A DNA stretch of 64,000 nt. Origin: Amoebidium appalachense (Eukaryota; Ichthyosporea). The stretch is taken from the NCBI GenBank assembly GCA_963693365.1, contig CAVNZM010000016.1, forward strand, positions 5,642,001-5,706,000, read 5' to 3'. Each line of letters begins with the position of its first letter. Position 1 is the stretch's first letter. This document shows positions 30,345-51,504 of this stretch, piece after piece. The notes beneath the pieces were generated by a model. The model ran no database searches. It worked only from the letters and a program-made list of their open reading frames with translations, and was not told where the DNA came from. The position numbers and the translations under genes were made by a program.

Positions 30345-31016
30345 CGGAGCGCTAGCAACCAAGCCATTCCACCATGCTGGTTTTTTGTGCAGTATGCACG
30401 TGTTATCTTTTTGTGTTCCTGGGGCACGAGTGTCAGGTTCATGGAGAGACTGTATGTGGTATTTGTTTTGTGCATTATGCACGTTTAGGGAGAGCCTTTT
30501 TCATGTGTATGTCTGAGCCTTTGATAGTGCGCATGCCTTGAGCAAGGGAGAGTGTCAGAATATTATTAGATATTATTGTGCTCATACGGCATATCAAACA
30601 TAATTATATCAGTTCATCAGTGTAGTACATCATGTGTGCGTGATGGTTTAAGCAATGGCATTCCGAGAATAGTGCAATGCTTCTAGCACGTGTAGCTCAG
30701 TTTGTGTAACGTATAGACACAGGCGTACGTGTCCGTACGTGTGCCGTACGTGTGGATTCAGTAGACGTGATTGGTTCACGGATAGGCTCAGTGCCACGTC
30801 AGTAGTGGGTTCTGGATCTTGTTTGGAATGCATAGCGGTTAAGTCTAAGTAAAGTTGGCTATGATTGATATGCTAATTGCTATAATTGGTCATTCGATTG
30901 TTCGATAGATCACTGAATCTACAATTCAGATCTGCGGGTATAAAAACCCGACACGAGGCTAAAATAAATCACTTCAGTTGCCCAGGCATTTGGGTGTGGT
31001 CTTGGTTACTCCGGCA

Positions 31017-33194
<2,178 letters not shown>

Positions 33195-34146
33195 ATGGCG
33201 AGAAATAAGCAACTTGGTCTCCTCCTCTTCCTTCTTGGGTGTGTGATCTGTGCAGCAGCATTATCTGATTCGTCACCACGTTTTGGCTTTCCAGGCACAG
33301 GTAAATCATCCCAAAACAATCGTCAACCATTTCCTTTGTTTTCTTCGTTATTTTCGCGTGGGGTTATTTTTGTTCTTGCTTCTGTTTTTGTGTATGGTTT
33401 TGTGTGTGGCTGTGGTTAGAAGCAAGGGAAAGGCTTGTAAACCATGGAGAGGTAATTTAATGTATAAATAGGGGGAGTTTGTTTAGTGCCTGGAGCATTT
33501 CTGGAAATGGGGATACCCGAAGCCCTAACACGATCGACAAGAAACACTCACCAGATACAAACCCAACCCGTTTAGTTAGTTTTTCAGTTATTGTGAATTG
33601 GTTATTTTAGTTTCTGTTGTGCCGCAATGCCAATCATTATGATCGTATGCATGTGGGTGCCTCATAAACATCTGATCCAGAAATTCTGACCAGAATCCTC
33701 CTGGTTATACCTTGTGTGCGCGTGTGCACGTGGTATGAAGAAAATATGTCTTTTGTGTATGTGTGCTATAATGCATGTTCTTCCTTTGCCTTTTGTGAAT
33801 ACCGATGCGCTTTCTCTTTGCATATTTGAGCAAGTGTGTTCGTGCCCCACCTCCCCCCCCCCCCCCCCCCCCCCCCCCCCAACCATTTAATTCTGGGACC
33901 AACCCATTCCACCAATCCATTTAATTTTATTTATTATCTATTTTATATTTTAATTTTTGCTCTTTTTTATTCATTTTTTGGGGGGGGAGGGGGTGGGGGC
34001 GGGGGGTGGTTTCAGTTTCTTCGATTCCCAAGTCCTTATTCTCCCTTCCCGCACAAATACAAATACTTACCCTCCCCACCACTCATCCCCATTCCACCTC
34101 ACCCCATGCAACTCTGTCCCCCCATACCCCTCTCTATCCCTTCCCT

Positions 34147-34216
<70 letters not shown>

Positions 34217-34575
34217 CACGCAAAAAAAAAAACAAAAAAAAACAAACACACCAACGCAAAACACAAACACACGCCACAATGTTTCACCAACACAGGTCGA
34301 AAGTGGCGCCCAGATGGTCGGTGCGGAGGCAACTTCACGGTAGCCAATGGGGGCATTGCCGGCTGCAACCCGGACGATCTGATTGGTCCGTGCTGCTCCC
34401 CCGACGGCATGTGCGGGATGACAGACTACCACTGCAAGGGTCCGAACACCACCGACTACCGCATCAGTGAGTACTCTTCCTCCCTCATACACACACACAC
34501 ACACATAATCTATAAAACTTAAGGCTAAACCGCAACCCCCTCCCTTCCCCCCCCCCCTCCCCCCCCCCCCCCCCC

Positions 34576-34625
<50 letters not shown>

Positions 34626-36089
34626 ATTTATATAAATTATAATAATAATATAATATATAATAATATAAAATAATATAATATATATAGATTAGGAATGAAC
34701 CGCAAACCTTCTCCTGTCCCCCTTCCGCCACCAACACCACCAACACCACCACACACGTGTGCACACGCACACGCACACACATGAAAAAATAAATATTGAG
34801 AAGTAACCTGAGGACAAAACACAACAGCCTTAGACTTAACACACGGGAGTGTCAATCGCTAACCGTGACCTTTCCCCCCTTCCCTCCCCCACCTCCTCCC
34901 CCCCCCCCCCCCCCCCCCCACCCCACCCCCACCCTTCATCTCATGTGCATCCCCTCCAACCAATCCGTAACTCTATTCTTTCCTACTCTCCCGCTCCTCT
35001 CCTCACTTCTCCTCCAAATCCTAACCACAGTTTCCGCTTTATCCTTCGCCCCCTGCTCCCCCCCCCCCCCCCCCCCCCAACACACACACACACTCTCTCT
35101 CTCTCTCTCCCTCTCTTACTCACCCTTCTTCTCCCCCTCCCCCCCCCCCCCCCTCTCCCCCTCCCCTCCCCCTCCCCCTCCCTTCTACTGTCTCTTCCCT
35201 CCCTCCTCTCCCTCCCTCCCTCTCCCTACCTCTCCCAGCCTGGCGCAAGGACAAGCGGTGCGGGCCACGGTTTCCAAATAAGGCAGGTCTGCCGGCCGAG
35301 TGCAACCCCGACAGCCAATCACCTTGCTGCTCGTCAAAGGGCAGATGCCAGGGGTCTGACGAGGCCTGCTACTGCCCCACCTGCATCGACTACCGCAGAG
35401 GTGGGTGTTGCTAAAATGCACTTTTTACAATTAAAACTAAGATTGAATCTTAAACTGAAAGCCGTTTAAAGTAAAAAGGTTGAGAAATGTGATAAGAGAT
35501 AAGAGAAATCTTCCCCATGTCATAATTTTCCTGCTCCTCCCCCCCCCCCCCCCCCCCTCCCCGGGGATATTTCCTCAAAAACTACTTTCAGACCCCCCCA
35601 TCCTCCCCCCCCCCCCCTCCCCCCCCCCCCCCCCCCCCCCCCACACACACACAAACCCCTTTTTCCTCGCACGCGCAGTTGGCTGGCGCCGCATCATTGG
35701 TGCAGATGTCTCTGGCCGTGTTCTGGGCGTTCTGATTGGCCAAAACGAAACCAACGGTGACGACATGTCGGATCTGATTGGTCCCCAGGTGACGGTAGAG
35801 GAGTGCAAAAAGGCGTGCCTGGCCACCTTCTACTGCAGTGGTTTCACGTGGAATGGCACTGCTTGCACGTGCGTGCCCCCCCCCCCCCCCCCCCCCTCCC
35901 CCCTCCTCCCCGGGCCCCCCCCTTATCCCCTGTGCCTCTTCCCTCCCTCCCCCTCCCTCCCTTCACCCACTCCCCATTCCCTTCCCCCCTCCCCCCCCCC
36001 AAAAAAAAAATAAAATAAAAAAATAAAATAAAATAAACTCCCATGCTCTCTGATCCTTCTTTCCTTTCATCTGTTGCTTCCCCCCCACC

Positions 36090-36121
<32 letters not shown>

Positions 36122-36416
36122 AAAAAAAAGAAAAGAAATAACCGTTATGTTATCTACCCCCCCCCCCCCCCCCCCCTAAGTCCTCAAAGTTATCTTTCCC
36201 TCTCTCTCCCTCCCCCCTACCCCCCCAACCCCCTTCCCCTCGACCCGATCCTTATACCCCTACCCACACTCTGCCCACACAGTCCCCTTGTCCTTCTTCC
36301 ACCAAAAAAAAAAACAAGAAAAACATATTTGCAAAAAGGCTCACGGCTCTTGATTATGTGCCTGCTGAAGAAGTAATTGTGTGCCTTTGTATCCCTCCCT
36401 CCCCTTTCCTCCATCC

Positions 36417-36447
<31 letters not shown>

Positions 36448-37172
36448 AAAATAAAAAATAATAAAAAATAAAAAAATAAAATAAATAAATAAATAAAAAT
36501 AACACGCACACACACACACACACCTCCTCCACCGGGGTTCTTAAAAAAAAAATGAAAGAAAAATGAAAGTATCACATCCCACATTCTGAGAAAAGAAAAT
36601 TGCAATGTCGTCCACTTCGCACACACTACTTTTTATTTAACGAACCCTTCTCATATTCCTAGTCTTATCTAACCTTGTGTGTTTTGGGGTGGTTTTATTT
36701 TTGGGGGGTTTTAACAGGTTGAAAGACATCACGGCAATCGACACCCTCACCAGCGCCAATGATACCAGCAACCGCACAGACACGTTCGTAAAAGGTCTAT
36801 CCAAGCTCCTGTTTTCAGACTCGCCAGAGGTACAGGAACGCAACGAGCAATACAAGAACGAGACGGACCGCATCAACGAAATTTCTGCAAAATTACTGGA
36901 CGAGATATCCGGGCAGGTGGACGGGTTGTATTTTGCGCAAACGGAGATGGAGGGGGGCAGGAAGGTGGCTTCGAGGTGGATAATGGGCGGACGTATGGAG
37001 AGGAGGAGGAGGAGACAGGCAGTGGGGGTGTGGGGGGAATGGTCTGCGTGCGTGGGGGAGTGTGGAAATAGCTATCGTACCCGTACGTGCCTGGGAGATT
37101 CTTGCGCGGTGGGTTTTGCTGTCCCCTTCCCCCTCCAACTTCTCTTTTCGGCTTCCCCCCTCTACCCCCTCA

Positions 37173-37207
<35 letters not shown>

Positions 37208-38186
37208 TGGATTTTCCTGTTAGATACCCCTTCCTCCCTCGTTTCATTGTTTCCCTGCTCACAAACACACACATACAACTCGGACACCCGACCCAACACC
37301 CAAAGACCATCAGATCTTTGCCTATTTTCGTTCTTCTGCCCACACACCCGCTTTGTGTTTTAAACAGCGAAAAAAAAAAACCCATCTGCATTCATGAATA
37401 TCCTAAAATGAGGCATGACCCCTAACCAATCAAACCCCAGGGATTCAACAAGCAAGCGTGCCTCCGCCGCGACGACTGCTGCACCTACCTCCCGGATTCG
37501 CCCCCCTCCAACGAGCCCACGCTGTTGGTTCCCCTCTACATCAACCCGGTTGCTAGCGGCGACAAGTGCACGCAACCTGATTGGCTGAAGCTGGCAAAAG
37601 GGTGCAGGGGGGTGGTTGCTATCGTAAACCTTGATAATGGCCCCGGCAACAACTATGCCTCTTGGGCTATCCCCCAGATGCGGGTATGGAAATGATTTGC
37701 ACCCACTCTCCCACCAAGTCTATCTATCCCATTTCTCTCTATCTATCCCCATTTATTGCTATATATTATCCCAGTTATCTCTATCTATCCATCTCATTTA
37801 TCTCCATCTAATTATCCCACAGATCCAATTTATCTCTATCTATCCCACCGAGTATATCTATCCCATTTACCTCTATCTATCTATCCTATCGAGTATATCT
37901 ATCCCATTATCTCTATCTATCTATCCCACCGAGTCTATCTATCTCATCTATTTTCATATATCTATCCCACCTAGTCTATCTATTTCGTTTATTTCTATAT
38001 ATCTATCCCACATAGTCTATCTATCCCACCCAATCTTTTGATTCCATTATCTCGATCTATCTATCCCACCTAGTCTATCTATCCCATATATCTAGAGATC
38101 ATCTATCCCATGTATCCCACAGTCTATTCATTCCATTTTTCCTTCTGCGAGGGTGCTGGGGGGAAGGTTGGGAGGGGGAGGGGAGG

Positions 38187-38219
<33 letters not shown>

Positions 38220-38441
38220 TAGGCGAGCGCGGAAATGGAGGGCAACGACGGGATGACCAATTTTTTTAACATAACTTAGGCGGACCCAAGATATGAGTGT
38301 GATTAGTGACCAATCGGATGCAGGCATGCATGAGCTATCTGGCCAATCATGGGGTGCGCATGGTGGGCTATGTGCACACCAAGGTCACCAGCTACGACCC
38401 CTCATCGGGTGTTTACACACAGACAGGTCTCCGGTGAGTCC

Positions 38442-38515
<74 letters not shown>

Positions 38516-38562
38516 GAATCTTTTTTTTTTCCTTAAAAAAATAAGGCTCACACAAGTACACA

Positions 38563-38607
<45 letters not shown>

Positions 38608-38740
38608 AAAAAAGAAAAGAAAAGATAAAATTAATGAAAAGAACCACAACCAGCCACTAATTATGGGCATCTTCCATGACGTCATTGCCCTGATTCTATT
38701 CCCTAACCCTATTCATTGATTCACGACTGATATCCCCCCC

Positions 38741-38771
<31 letters not shown>

Positions 38772-41322
38772 AAAAAAAAAAAAACGCACACATAGGGGTT
38801 TGGATCTGGTGGGTAAGGACGTCGACGATTGGCTCCAGCGGTTTGGGGATATTCCGGGATTTTCCGGTATTTTTGTGGACGAGGTTTCCAATCCTTTCCA
38901 GCAGAACATGTGGGGTTGGAACCACATTATATACTACAAGCAGGTGAGCTATTATTTTCTGTTTTTATGTACGTTTTTCAATTGGCAGCCTCGACTATCA
39001 AACAACTACCAGGCTCTTCATTCCCCCCCCCCCCCCCCCCACCTGCCCCCTCCCCCATCACCACCACCACCACCACCACCCACCGGTTGCCAACCCAACT
39101 TGTTCATTGCACAAATTTTCCCTTTACCTCCGTTCTTTTCAATCTTTCTCAACAAACACACATGAATAACCACATCCTTTTGCAACCTCATCCCCCCCAC
39201 CCCCCCCCACCCCCCAACTCCCCACCTTCCCTTTCTTCACCTGCTCGTTCCCACTTCCACCCCCCTCTCTCCTCCCCCCCTCATCTCCCACCCGGAATCT
39301 AGTCGACCCCTCAGGCACACACAAGTACACAAACACACATCATTTTCCACTCACCACTCCCTCCCCCCAACCCACACACATACATATGTACAGCCACACA
39401 CGTACACACACACATACACACACACACACACACACGTACACACGTATACACACAAACACGCACATGTACACAGGTACACCGACCCATCCACACGTACACC
39501 CACCCTCTCACACACACGTGAACGCATACACACGTACACACACGTACACACGCACACGTACACATGCACACACGTACACACACACACACACACACACAGG
39601 TGGTCAGCCACATCCGCAGCAAGGGCAGCAACCTAGAGGTCATCATGAACTCTGCCGGTGCCGCCTTCCCCGAGATCTTTACTGCCTCCGATGACTATGT
39701 GCCTGCAAACACCTCCATGTTCTATGAAGACAGCATCAACATGTGGGACCCCCCAGGTAATTTTTTCAATTCAAACCCCCCCCCCCCCCCCCCCCCTTTT
39801 CATCTGTAGCGAAGCTATACTTCTCCTGCCTAACGACATTGCCGAGTTCCATACCCTTTTCTCACATTAGAATCTGTATCTCCTGTGCTCCCTTTGCCTG
39901 CTTCCCCCCCCCCCCCCCCCCCCCCCCCCTCTCCCCCCCCCCCCTCCCCACCACCACCACCACCACCACCACCATATATACACACAAACACACAAAAAAA
40001 AAAAAAAAAAAAAAAAAGGAAAAACAAATCTGGGGGCAAACAGTTACCATAAACAACTGCACACGTGCTAATACTAACTGTCTCCATTTTTTTCACCCGT
40101 GCAGCCGGATGTACGTCTGTGACTGGCTCATCGACCTTTGGACCCGGACCATACTGCCGGGTAGGTGTACGTGTATGGGGAGGTGGGCGGGAAGGGGGGA
40201 GGGGAGGAGGAGCCGGGGGGGGGGGGGGGGGGGGGGGAGGGAGATGGGGGGAAGGAGGAGCGGAGGGAGGGAAGGGTGGGGGCAGTTGCTACATGTACAT
40301 ATAAAGGGGGAGTGTATGGGTGTGTTGTGTGTGTGTGGGGGGGAGGGGGGGGGGGGGTGGAGGGCGGGGGAGAGTAGGGAAGGGTGGGGGCAGTTCCGTG
40401 TGCATATGAAGGGGGAGTGTGTGTGTGTAGGATGGGGGGGAGGGGGGGGGGGCAGGAGGGGGGTGAAGGGGGTCTACGTGTGCATATGTTCGTAACATGG
40501 AATTGATGTGTACATGGGCACATATCGGCTGTCTGTGTGCAGAGAGAAATAGGCATTCCTTGTGCTAGAAAACACGCCATTTGCTTGCTTCTTTTTAGGT
40601 TTTTAACTAATCAATATCATTGGATGGGGCACACAGTATGTGCCTGGGAAGGACGGCATCGATGGCCTGAAGACACTCATCGACAACGGCAAGACATCGG
40701 GGGCTGCAATGCTGCACGGGTACGTTGTGTCCATGACTTTAAAAGCTTTGAACGGTCGTACGTGTGTGTGCATAGAATGCTTGTCTCCTCCGTTTACCTA
40801 ACTCACTATTACGCAAGGGAATTGATCCCCAACCACTATCCCAACCCAACATCCTGTCCTTCTCCACAACCCACTCTTTCTTGAAACTCTTTCTCCGCCC
40901 TGTCCCCCCCCCCCCCTCTCCCCCCCCCCCCCCGCGGGGTTTCTTCCCCATGGGGTTTGCGATTGTTTATTGACTTTCCAAATCCTTCTTTGTATAAATA
41001 AACATACCATGCTTTTTACTGTAGACTTGCCCCTTTAATTACTGTGTTTTTAGCTCTTCGTTTCCAAGTTTTGCGTGAATACGGTGACGCCTTTGCCCCG
41101 TCATGTTCTCATGATCAATCCCAACGATGCAATCAGTCGCTGACAATGCACCAATCAAATCACAGGGTTGACGGGTGGGCGGCGATGCAGAGTGTGCAGC
41201 AGACCAGCCACTACAAGATGAGATACCATTATGCATCAGATAGGAGTCTGGCCTCACAGCCATGGGCTGCACTCCCCCCGTATTTCGAGGAGATATTGAA
41301 GAAAATTCAGGCTGCAAGCTGA
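33195..41322 (+). CDS. Secreted multidomain protein: hevein-like x2, PAN-like, TSP1, spherulin-4
   Basis: Exons: 33195-33300, 34296-34466, 35239-35400, 35679-35868, 36718-37108, 37441-37683, 38324-38433, 38796-38943, 39600-39756, 40105-40160, 40637-40719, and a last exon ending 41322 (start best at 41193). Phases agree throughout, giving about 648 residues. Order: signal peptide (1 to about 22); two cysteine-rich modules ending DYR (about 36-146); PAN/apple-like module with EECKKACLATFYCSGFTW (about 147-210); charged helical linker with a five-Arg furin-like site; TSP1 with WGEWSACVGECG; then spherulin-4, shown by LLVPLYINP, NLDNGPG, MVGYVHT, GIFVDEVS and ALPPYFEEIL. Hevein-like modules suggest glycan binding, TSP1 and PAN suggest extracellular matrix or adhesion, and spherulin-4 resembles glycosidases. 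It is probably an adhesive or cell-wall protein. Confidence 0.9.
37728..38120 (+). repeat. TATC-rich minisatellite in the spherulin gene
   Basis: Repeats of CTATCTATCCCAC.GAGTC/TATCTATCCCATTTATCT with a period of about 38-40 bases fill intron 6. Copies differ by a few bases. Confidence 0.85.
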
Positions 41323-42405
41323 AATATCTAAAGTTAAATTTTGAATTAAAATGTAATTTTTTTTGATTTTATTTAAAAAACGTGCTTGTACCAGTTGATT
41401 TTTCACTCGAGACTGTTTTGATAGTCAAAGATGATAGGCTCTGCTCTAGCGAAGTAGCAGTAATTTTATACAGATCAAAGCGGTATAATGGACCGCATTG
41501 TAGGACCATGTTGTGCTATTCAGCAGGGATAGCAGGGATTTTAACGCAATATAATGGTTGGTTAAGGCACCATGTATGTATGGGAATCCGCATGCAGTTG
41601 CACAAAATGCACTAAATAAGGTAACTTCAGGTCCGAGAGGCGGTTTGAAAGCTGCGCCTTGCGCAGGATTTTTATTATCGGTCACTGTCTATTGATACTT
41701 CCAATTCGAGCAAGCAGAATATGCCAGGTTACCGTACAGTATGCTAAACCCGAACAAATACGTGCTACCAATGAGATCCAATGAGATCTCGTGAATAAAG
41801 CTAATTAATAACAAAGCACTTTATGGTTGCTGATATTAAATATCACCAAGCCGAGTCAACTGGGTTTCTCTCTCTTTCTGCCTTCCCCCCCCCCCCCCCC
41901 CCCCTCCCCTCAACCCCACCCCTCCCCCCCCCCCCCCCCCCCTACCCCCCTCCCCCTATCCAGTGCATGTACGCTGCAGTGCTCACGTAGTGGATGCAAA
42001 CCCAAACCGTCATCTGTCTCCAAAACTGTACAGGACATGGCTACAAAACAAAAACGAAGTCATAGTAATGCCAAATACATGCATTACACACGTGTGTTAC
42101 AAGGCGATCTGCTTAAGGGCCCCTTAAGGTAGTTACACGATGGTAAACAGGTAGGAGGGGGAGGATGGAGGGGAGATGGGGAGGGGGAAGGGGGAGGGGA
42201 GATGGGGGAGGGGAGCGGGTGGAGGCCGGGGGATCACAGACAAATTGTCCTCAACAAAAATACATACAATCACACACACGTGCAGATACGTGCACATATA
42301 CATAAAATTCATAGCTATAGAGCACACAACAAGCACACGCACACGAATGCACTCGATCACGGGCACACAGGGCACACACACACACACACACTCGACACAA
42401 ACAAA

Positions 42406-42455
<50 letters not shown>

Positions 42456-42498
42456 CACACACATGCATACACACACACATACACACACACACACACAC

Positions 42499-42557
<59 letters not shown>

Positions 42558-43123
42558 GAATTTTTTTTTTTTTTTTTTTTTTTTTTGGGGGGGGGGGGGG
42601 GGGGGGAGGGGGGAACAGGAAAAGGATGTCATATCATGTACACTGTATATGCTCACATGGCCGCGGCAATTTTCAATTTGGTTTTTGTTGATTTTTTATT
42701 TTGCTGTGACTCCAACTTTCACCAGGAGCCCATGTCCTTCACGTTTCGAAGATTTACAGGAGCCCGTTATCAATATCGCTACTATACGACTACAAGCCCT
42801 TGTTGCTCGTTTTAGACTTTTCCAGACACAAGCAATTATGTGCACATAATTTTGACCTCAAAGGCTATCAAAGCATTTAGTGTTCTCTAGGGTACAAACA
42901 TAAAGCATCCAGGATGGCCATTTGTTCCTATTTGTTACCAACAAGCCAAATCCCCCCCCCCCTCCCCCCCCCCCCCCCACACACACAAAAAAAAAAAGAT
43001 AAAAAACAAAGACCACACACACTCCCCCCCCCCCCCCCCTCTCCCCCCCCCCCCCCCCCCCCCCCTCACAAACCCACCCGCCCACCCTACCATTATCACC
43101 ATAGCATGCACGCACACACACAT

Positions 43124-43173
<50 letters not shown>

Positions 43174-43310
43174 CATACCAGCTCACATGCATTCTCGCAC
43201 GAAAGGCCCCTCTCCACACCAAAAAAGTAAAGCCCCCCCCCCCCCCCCCCCCCGGGGGCCCCCACCCCCCCACCCAGTACACACACACCAACAGACACCC
43301 AATGAAGAAC
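41323..43310. other. Intergenic between spherulin and EF-hand genes
   Basis: It holds an AATAAA at about 41793, C-runs at 41886-41942, CA repeats at about 42360-42555, a T-run joined to a G-run at about 42559-42606, and C-runs at 42953-43066. After a CTATCCAG near 41963 there is an open stretch to about 42128, in two frames, that could be an exon. I cannot assign it to a gene. Confidence 0.45.
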
Positions 43311-48381
<5,071 letters not shown>

Positions 48382-48929
48382 TTTCTGGTTTGAAAATTTG
48401 GAAACTTCAGCACCCAACTCAGTCTCCAAACTTCTGACATAACAAGCCTGCCAACAGCCCTCTTTGAAAGCGCGAGGCTGCCATATATGGACTCATCAGT
48501 TAAGTTTGATTGGTTTTCCGAGCATCAACGTAGACTAAAACTCACTGTTTCTTTCAGATATCGCTTATACTTTTTAAGAAATGAGCTCGCAGAATAATCC
48601 GAATGATTCTGGCACGAATAGTCACTGGGTCACAATGAGACTTTTTACCTCCACCCACTTCTCTCCTCTCTTTTATTTGGCTCCTGGTGCCTCCGTCTCC
48701 TACCCCCTCCCCCCCCCCCCCCACCCCGCCCCCCCTTCCCCCCCCTACACCCCCTCCCATCCCTCCCTACTGGCCCTCGTCATCCCTCCTACTACCTGAT
48801 CTTTATTTACGATGGAGCACGTACTGAACTTTACAGGTAACGAGCTTCTAGACACACTACACCGACGAAGGAAAGAACTTCCTTCAACCTGCCCGGTATG
48901 CAGAAGACAACCGGATGAAAGCATCCACG

Positions 48930-49195
48930 GTTTTTTTTTGGTCCTTTGTGCCTAATGTGCTCCCCCCCCCCCCCCCCCCGGGCCCCCCCCCGCCCCCCCC
49001 TCCCGGAAAAAAAAAAAAAAAAAAAAAAAAGAAAAAAGAAAAGAAAGAAAGAAAAGAAAAACGTTTTTCTTTTCTGCCAAGTTCTTTTTTTTTCTTCTTC
49101 AATTTTTTGCCTCAACAATGCGCAGCTTACCCACCCGGGACACACAAAAACGACGGCTAATAGCAAAAGAAAAGTGCTCCTGATGCCTTTCTGAG

Positions 49196-49231
<36 letters not shown>

Positions 49232-49250
49232 GCTTGTATGGTCACTTCCG
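48930..49250 (+). repeat. Dispersed repeat, copy 1
   Basis: The order of blocks is: TTGGTCCTTTGTGCCTAAT, a C-run, A/G-rich, TTTGCCTCAACAATGCGCAG, GGGACAC, CGGCTAATAG, AGTGCTCCT..TTTCTGAG, T-run, TTGTATGGTC.CTTCCGTTA. The same order recurs at 54150-54440 in the same orientation. Confidence 0.8.
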
Positions 49251-49639
49251 TTAGGCTTGAAAGTTACTCTAAAACAATGGGAAATAAACGGATACACAGT
49301 GATAAACAGTTACGCATACACGTTTAGTCTCCCACGAAGTAGTCGCATATACACACAGCATTTATTACCCCGACAACCCATAATGTTTGGCTTGAAAAGA
49401 TCACCGGATTGTTGCGGTTGTTTGGATGTTTGTAATGCTCAGTATATTCTGGCAGTGCAAATTAGAAATTAAGTCAAAATAGAACAGATCACTCCTTGCA
49501 TTTTGATTCGCTGGGAATCAACGACGCATATTACTGATCGCCGTCCCACAATCAAGGCCTCCCACAATCAAATGCTTTTCCTGCGCCCATATAAAAGCAG
49601 CCGCAGATTGATTTCCTTCAGCACCGCAGCAAGGCCCAG

Positions 49640-49845
49640 TGGGGCGCCAGGTGAGGGGTCTCTAGCAAGCTACGCTGATTGCGGCAGAGCAGACAGGCCT
49701 ACCCAAAGCCCCCTCAAGGCGCAGGGAGCGGTACTGGGCGCCACCAGGTAAGGGGTAGGCCAGTCACTCTAGCAAGCTACGCTGATAGCGGCAGAGCAGG
49801 CAGGCCTACCCAAAGCCCACTCAAGGCGCAGGGAGAAGCACGGGG
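49640..49845 (+). repeat. Two-copy tandem repeat, about 100-bp unit
   Basis: TCTAGCAAGCTACGCTGAT.GCGGCAGAGCAG.CAGGCCTACCCAAAGCC..CTCAAGGCGCAGGGAG occurs twice. The two copies differ at a few positions. Confidence 0.85.
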
Positions 49846-49974
49846 AGAACCTTTTTTTTTTTTTTTTTTTTTTTTTTTTGCATTACCTATAAATTATTCT
49901 TCCTCCGTGTTGTGTGTGGATCACAGCCAGGGAAGGGTGGAGCCATTTTTTAACCCTGCTGACAAACGCTGGCT

Positions 49975-50070
49975 AAAAAATGTGCTCCTTTTCTGAGACT
50001 TTTTTTTTTTTTTTGTAAGCTTTTTCCCGTTATCATGTGCGGTTTGCATCGCTAAGGTCGAAGATAATAA
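49975..50070 (+). repeat. Dispersed repeat, partial copy 3
   Basis: AAATGTGCTCCTTTTCTGAGACTTTT and the downstream GCGGTTTGC..CG...AGGTCGA.GATAAT match the 3' half of the repeat seen at 48930 and 54150. Confidence 0.6.
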
Positions 50071-50126
50071 TGTTCATTCACCCACACACCCACACACTTA
50101 AGCTTACTCAGATGCGTGCTCTCGCG

Positions 50127-50225
<99 letters not shown>

Positions 50226-50961
50226 CCGTGTGACAACTTTGTATATACACACGCCACGCAAACTCCTTTCATTCTCCCTCCCTCTCTCCGCGCGCGCCCT
50301 TCCCCCTTAATATACACACCTAGGTATTCTCCCGCCGCCCCCCCCCCCACCCCCTCCCCCCCCCCCCCCCCCACACACACACATACACACACACATAGAG
50401 ACTCGCAAAAGCAGCATACGTGTGCTCGTGCACGCGTACACATTGTCAATCCACACATACACACAGAAACACACACACACACACACACACATGTGGCCAC
50501 AGGCACATGGCAGTCAAACACGTACGCGCCCACACAAACACACACACATGCACTCAAACATGGCCACGTGCAGTCCCGTCGATCACTTGCATACTCACCA
50601 CAAAACTTTAGTAACAGACATAACCCTATCTCTTGCCGGCACGGTGAAATCAGGTTGGCTTGTGCATGCTGGCCGGTAGGCTTGGGAACGCCATTGTTCC
50701 CAGAACATTTCTCAGAATAACACCCTGGCGGACTTGTATCCGCCCGCACGCATGGGCATGGACACGCACCCACACACACAAACTGACACATATAAATATA
50801 GTGGGGACTCAGACTGAAAAGGTATGCATATGACATGTACTTGACGCACCCACACACACACATGCACACACTGTGCTTACACATACACACGCGCACACAC
50901 ACACACACACGCGCGCGCACACGCACACACACACACACACACACGCACACGCCACACGCAT

Positions 50962-51062
<101 letters not shown>

Positions 51063-51458
51063 TACATACACAAACCCACATCGCGACATTTTTGATGATG
51101 CCTTGCCATTATTTATTGTTTTTATCGCTCAAGCGTCCATCTCTTGCTATTAAAGTTCGCAATTTTTCCAAGCCTTTAGGTATACCGCAAATCATATACT
51201 AGTCTCTTGACCAATTCCACCCCCCTCCCCCTTCCCCTCCTCCCCCTATACACACATACAAAACAAGCAAAGGCCGGGAAAGAAATAGGTGCCACCACTC
51301 ACTTGTCCGATTTCCTTCTCTCATTCAAAGAGCGTTTTACACACAAGATCAAGCGCACAAAGAACCACTTTTGTGCTTGAACACAACTCACAGACACACA
51401 TACACGTATCTCTCATACAAGCACACACACGCCCACGCACACCCACCCACCCACCCAC

Positions 51459-51504
<46 letters not shown>

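Larger units (their letters stand above)
28990..31016 (+). mobile_element. Internally deleted Ty1/copia-like LTR retrotransposon
   Basis: A 5' LTR fragment (28990-29119) and a full 3' LTR (30553-31016) share their first 130 bases at roughly 90 percent, starting TGTCAGAATA. The 3' LTR ends CCGGCA, so the termini are TG...CA, and it has TATAAAA at 30939 and AATAAA at 30963. A purine tract CAAGGGAGAG directly precedes it. Flanks AATGT and TATGT fit a 5-bp target duplication with one change. Between the LTRs lie a gag gene and a foreign exon. There is no protease, integrase or reverse transcriptase, so the copy cannot move by itself. Confidence 0.85.

Noticed and set aside
30690-30800. tRNA-like A box (TAGCTCAGTTTG) in the 3' LTR
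   Set aside because: No matching B box or clover-leaf can be formed.
37728-38120. CRISPR-like array
   Set aside because: The units are contiguous degenerate TATC repeats without unique spacers, in a eukaryotic intron.
41044-41192. Upstream part of the open frame ending at 41322 as spherulin-4 coding sequence
   Set aside because: It does not join exon 11 in phase without a stop and does not resemble the family; the acceptor at 41192 is preferred, though not proven.
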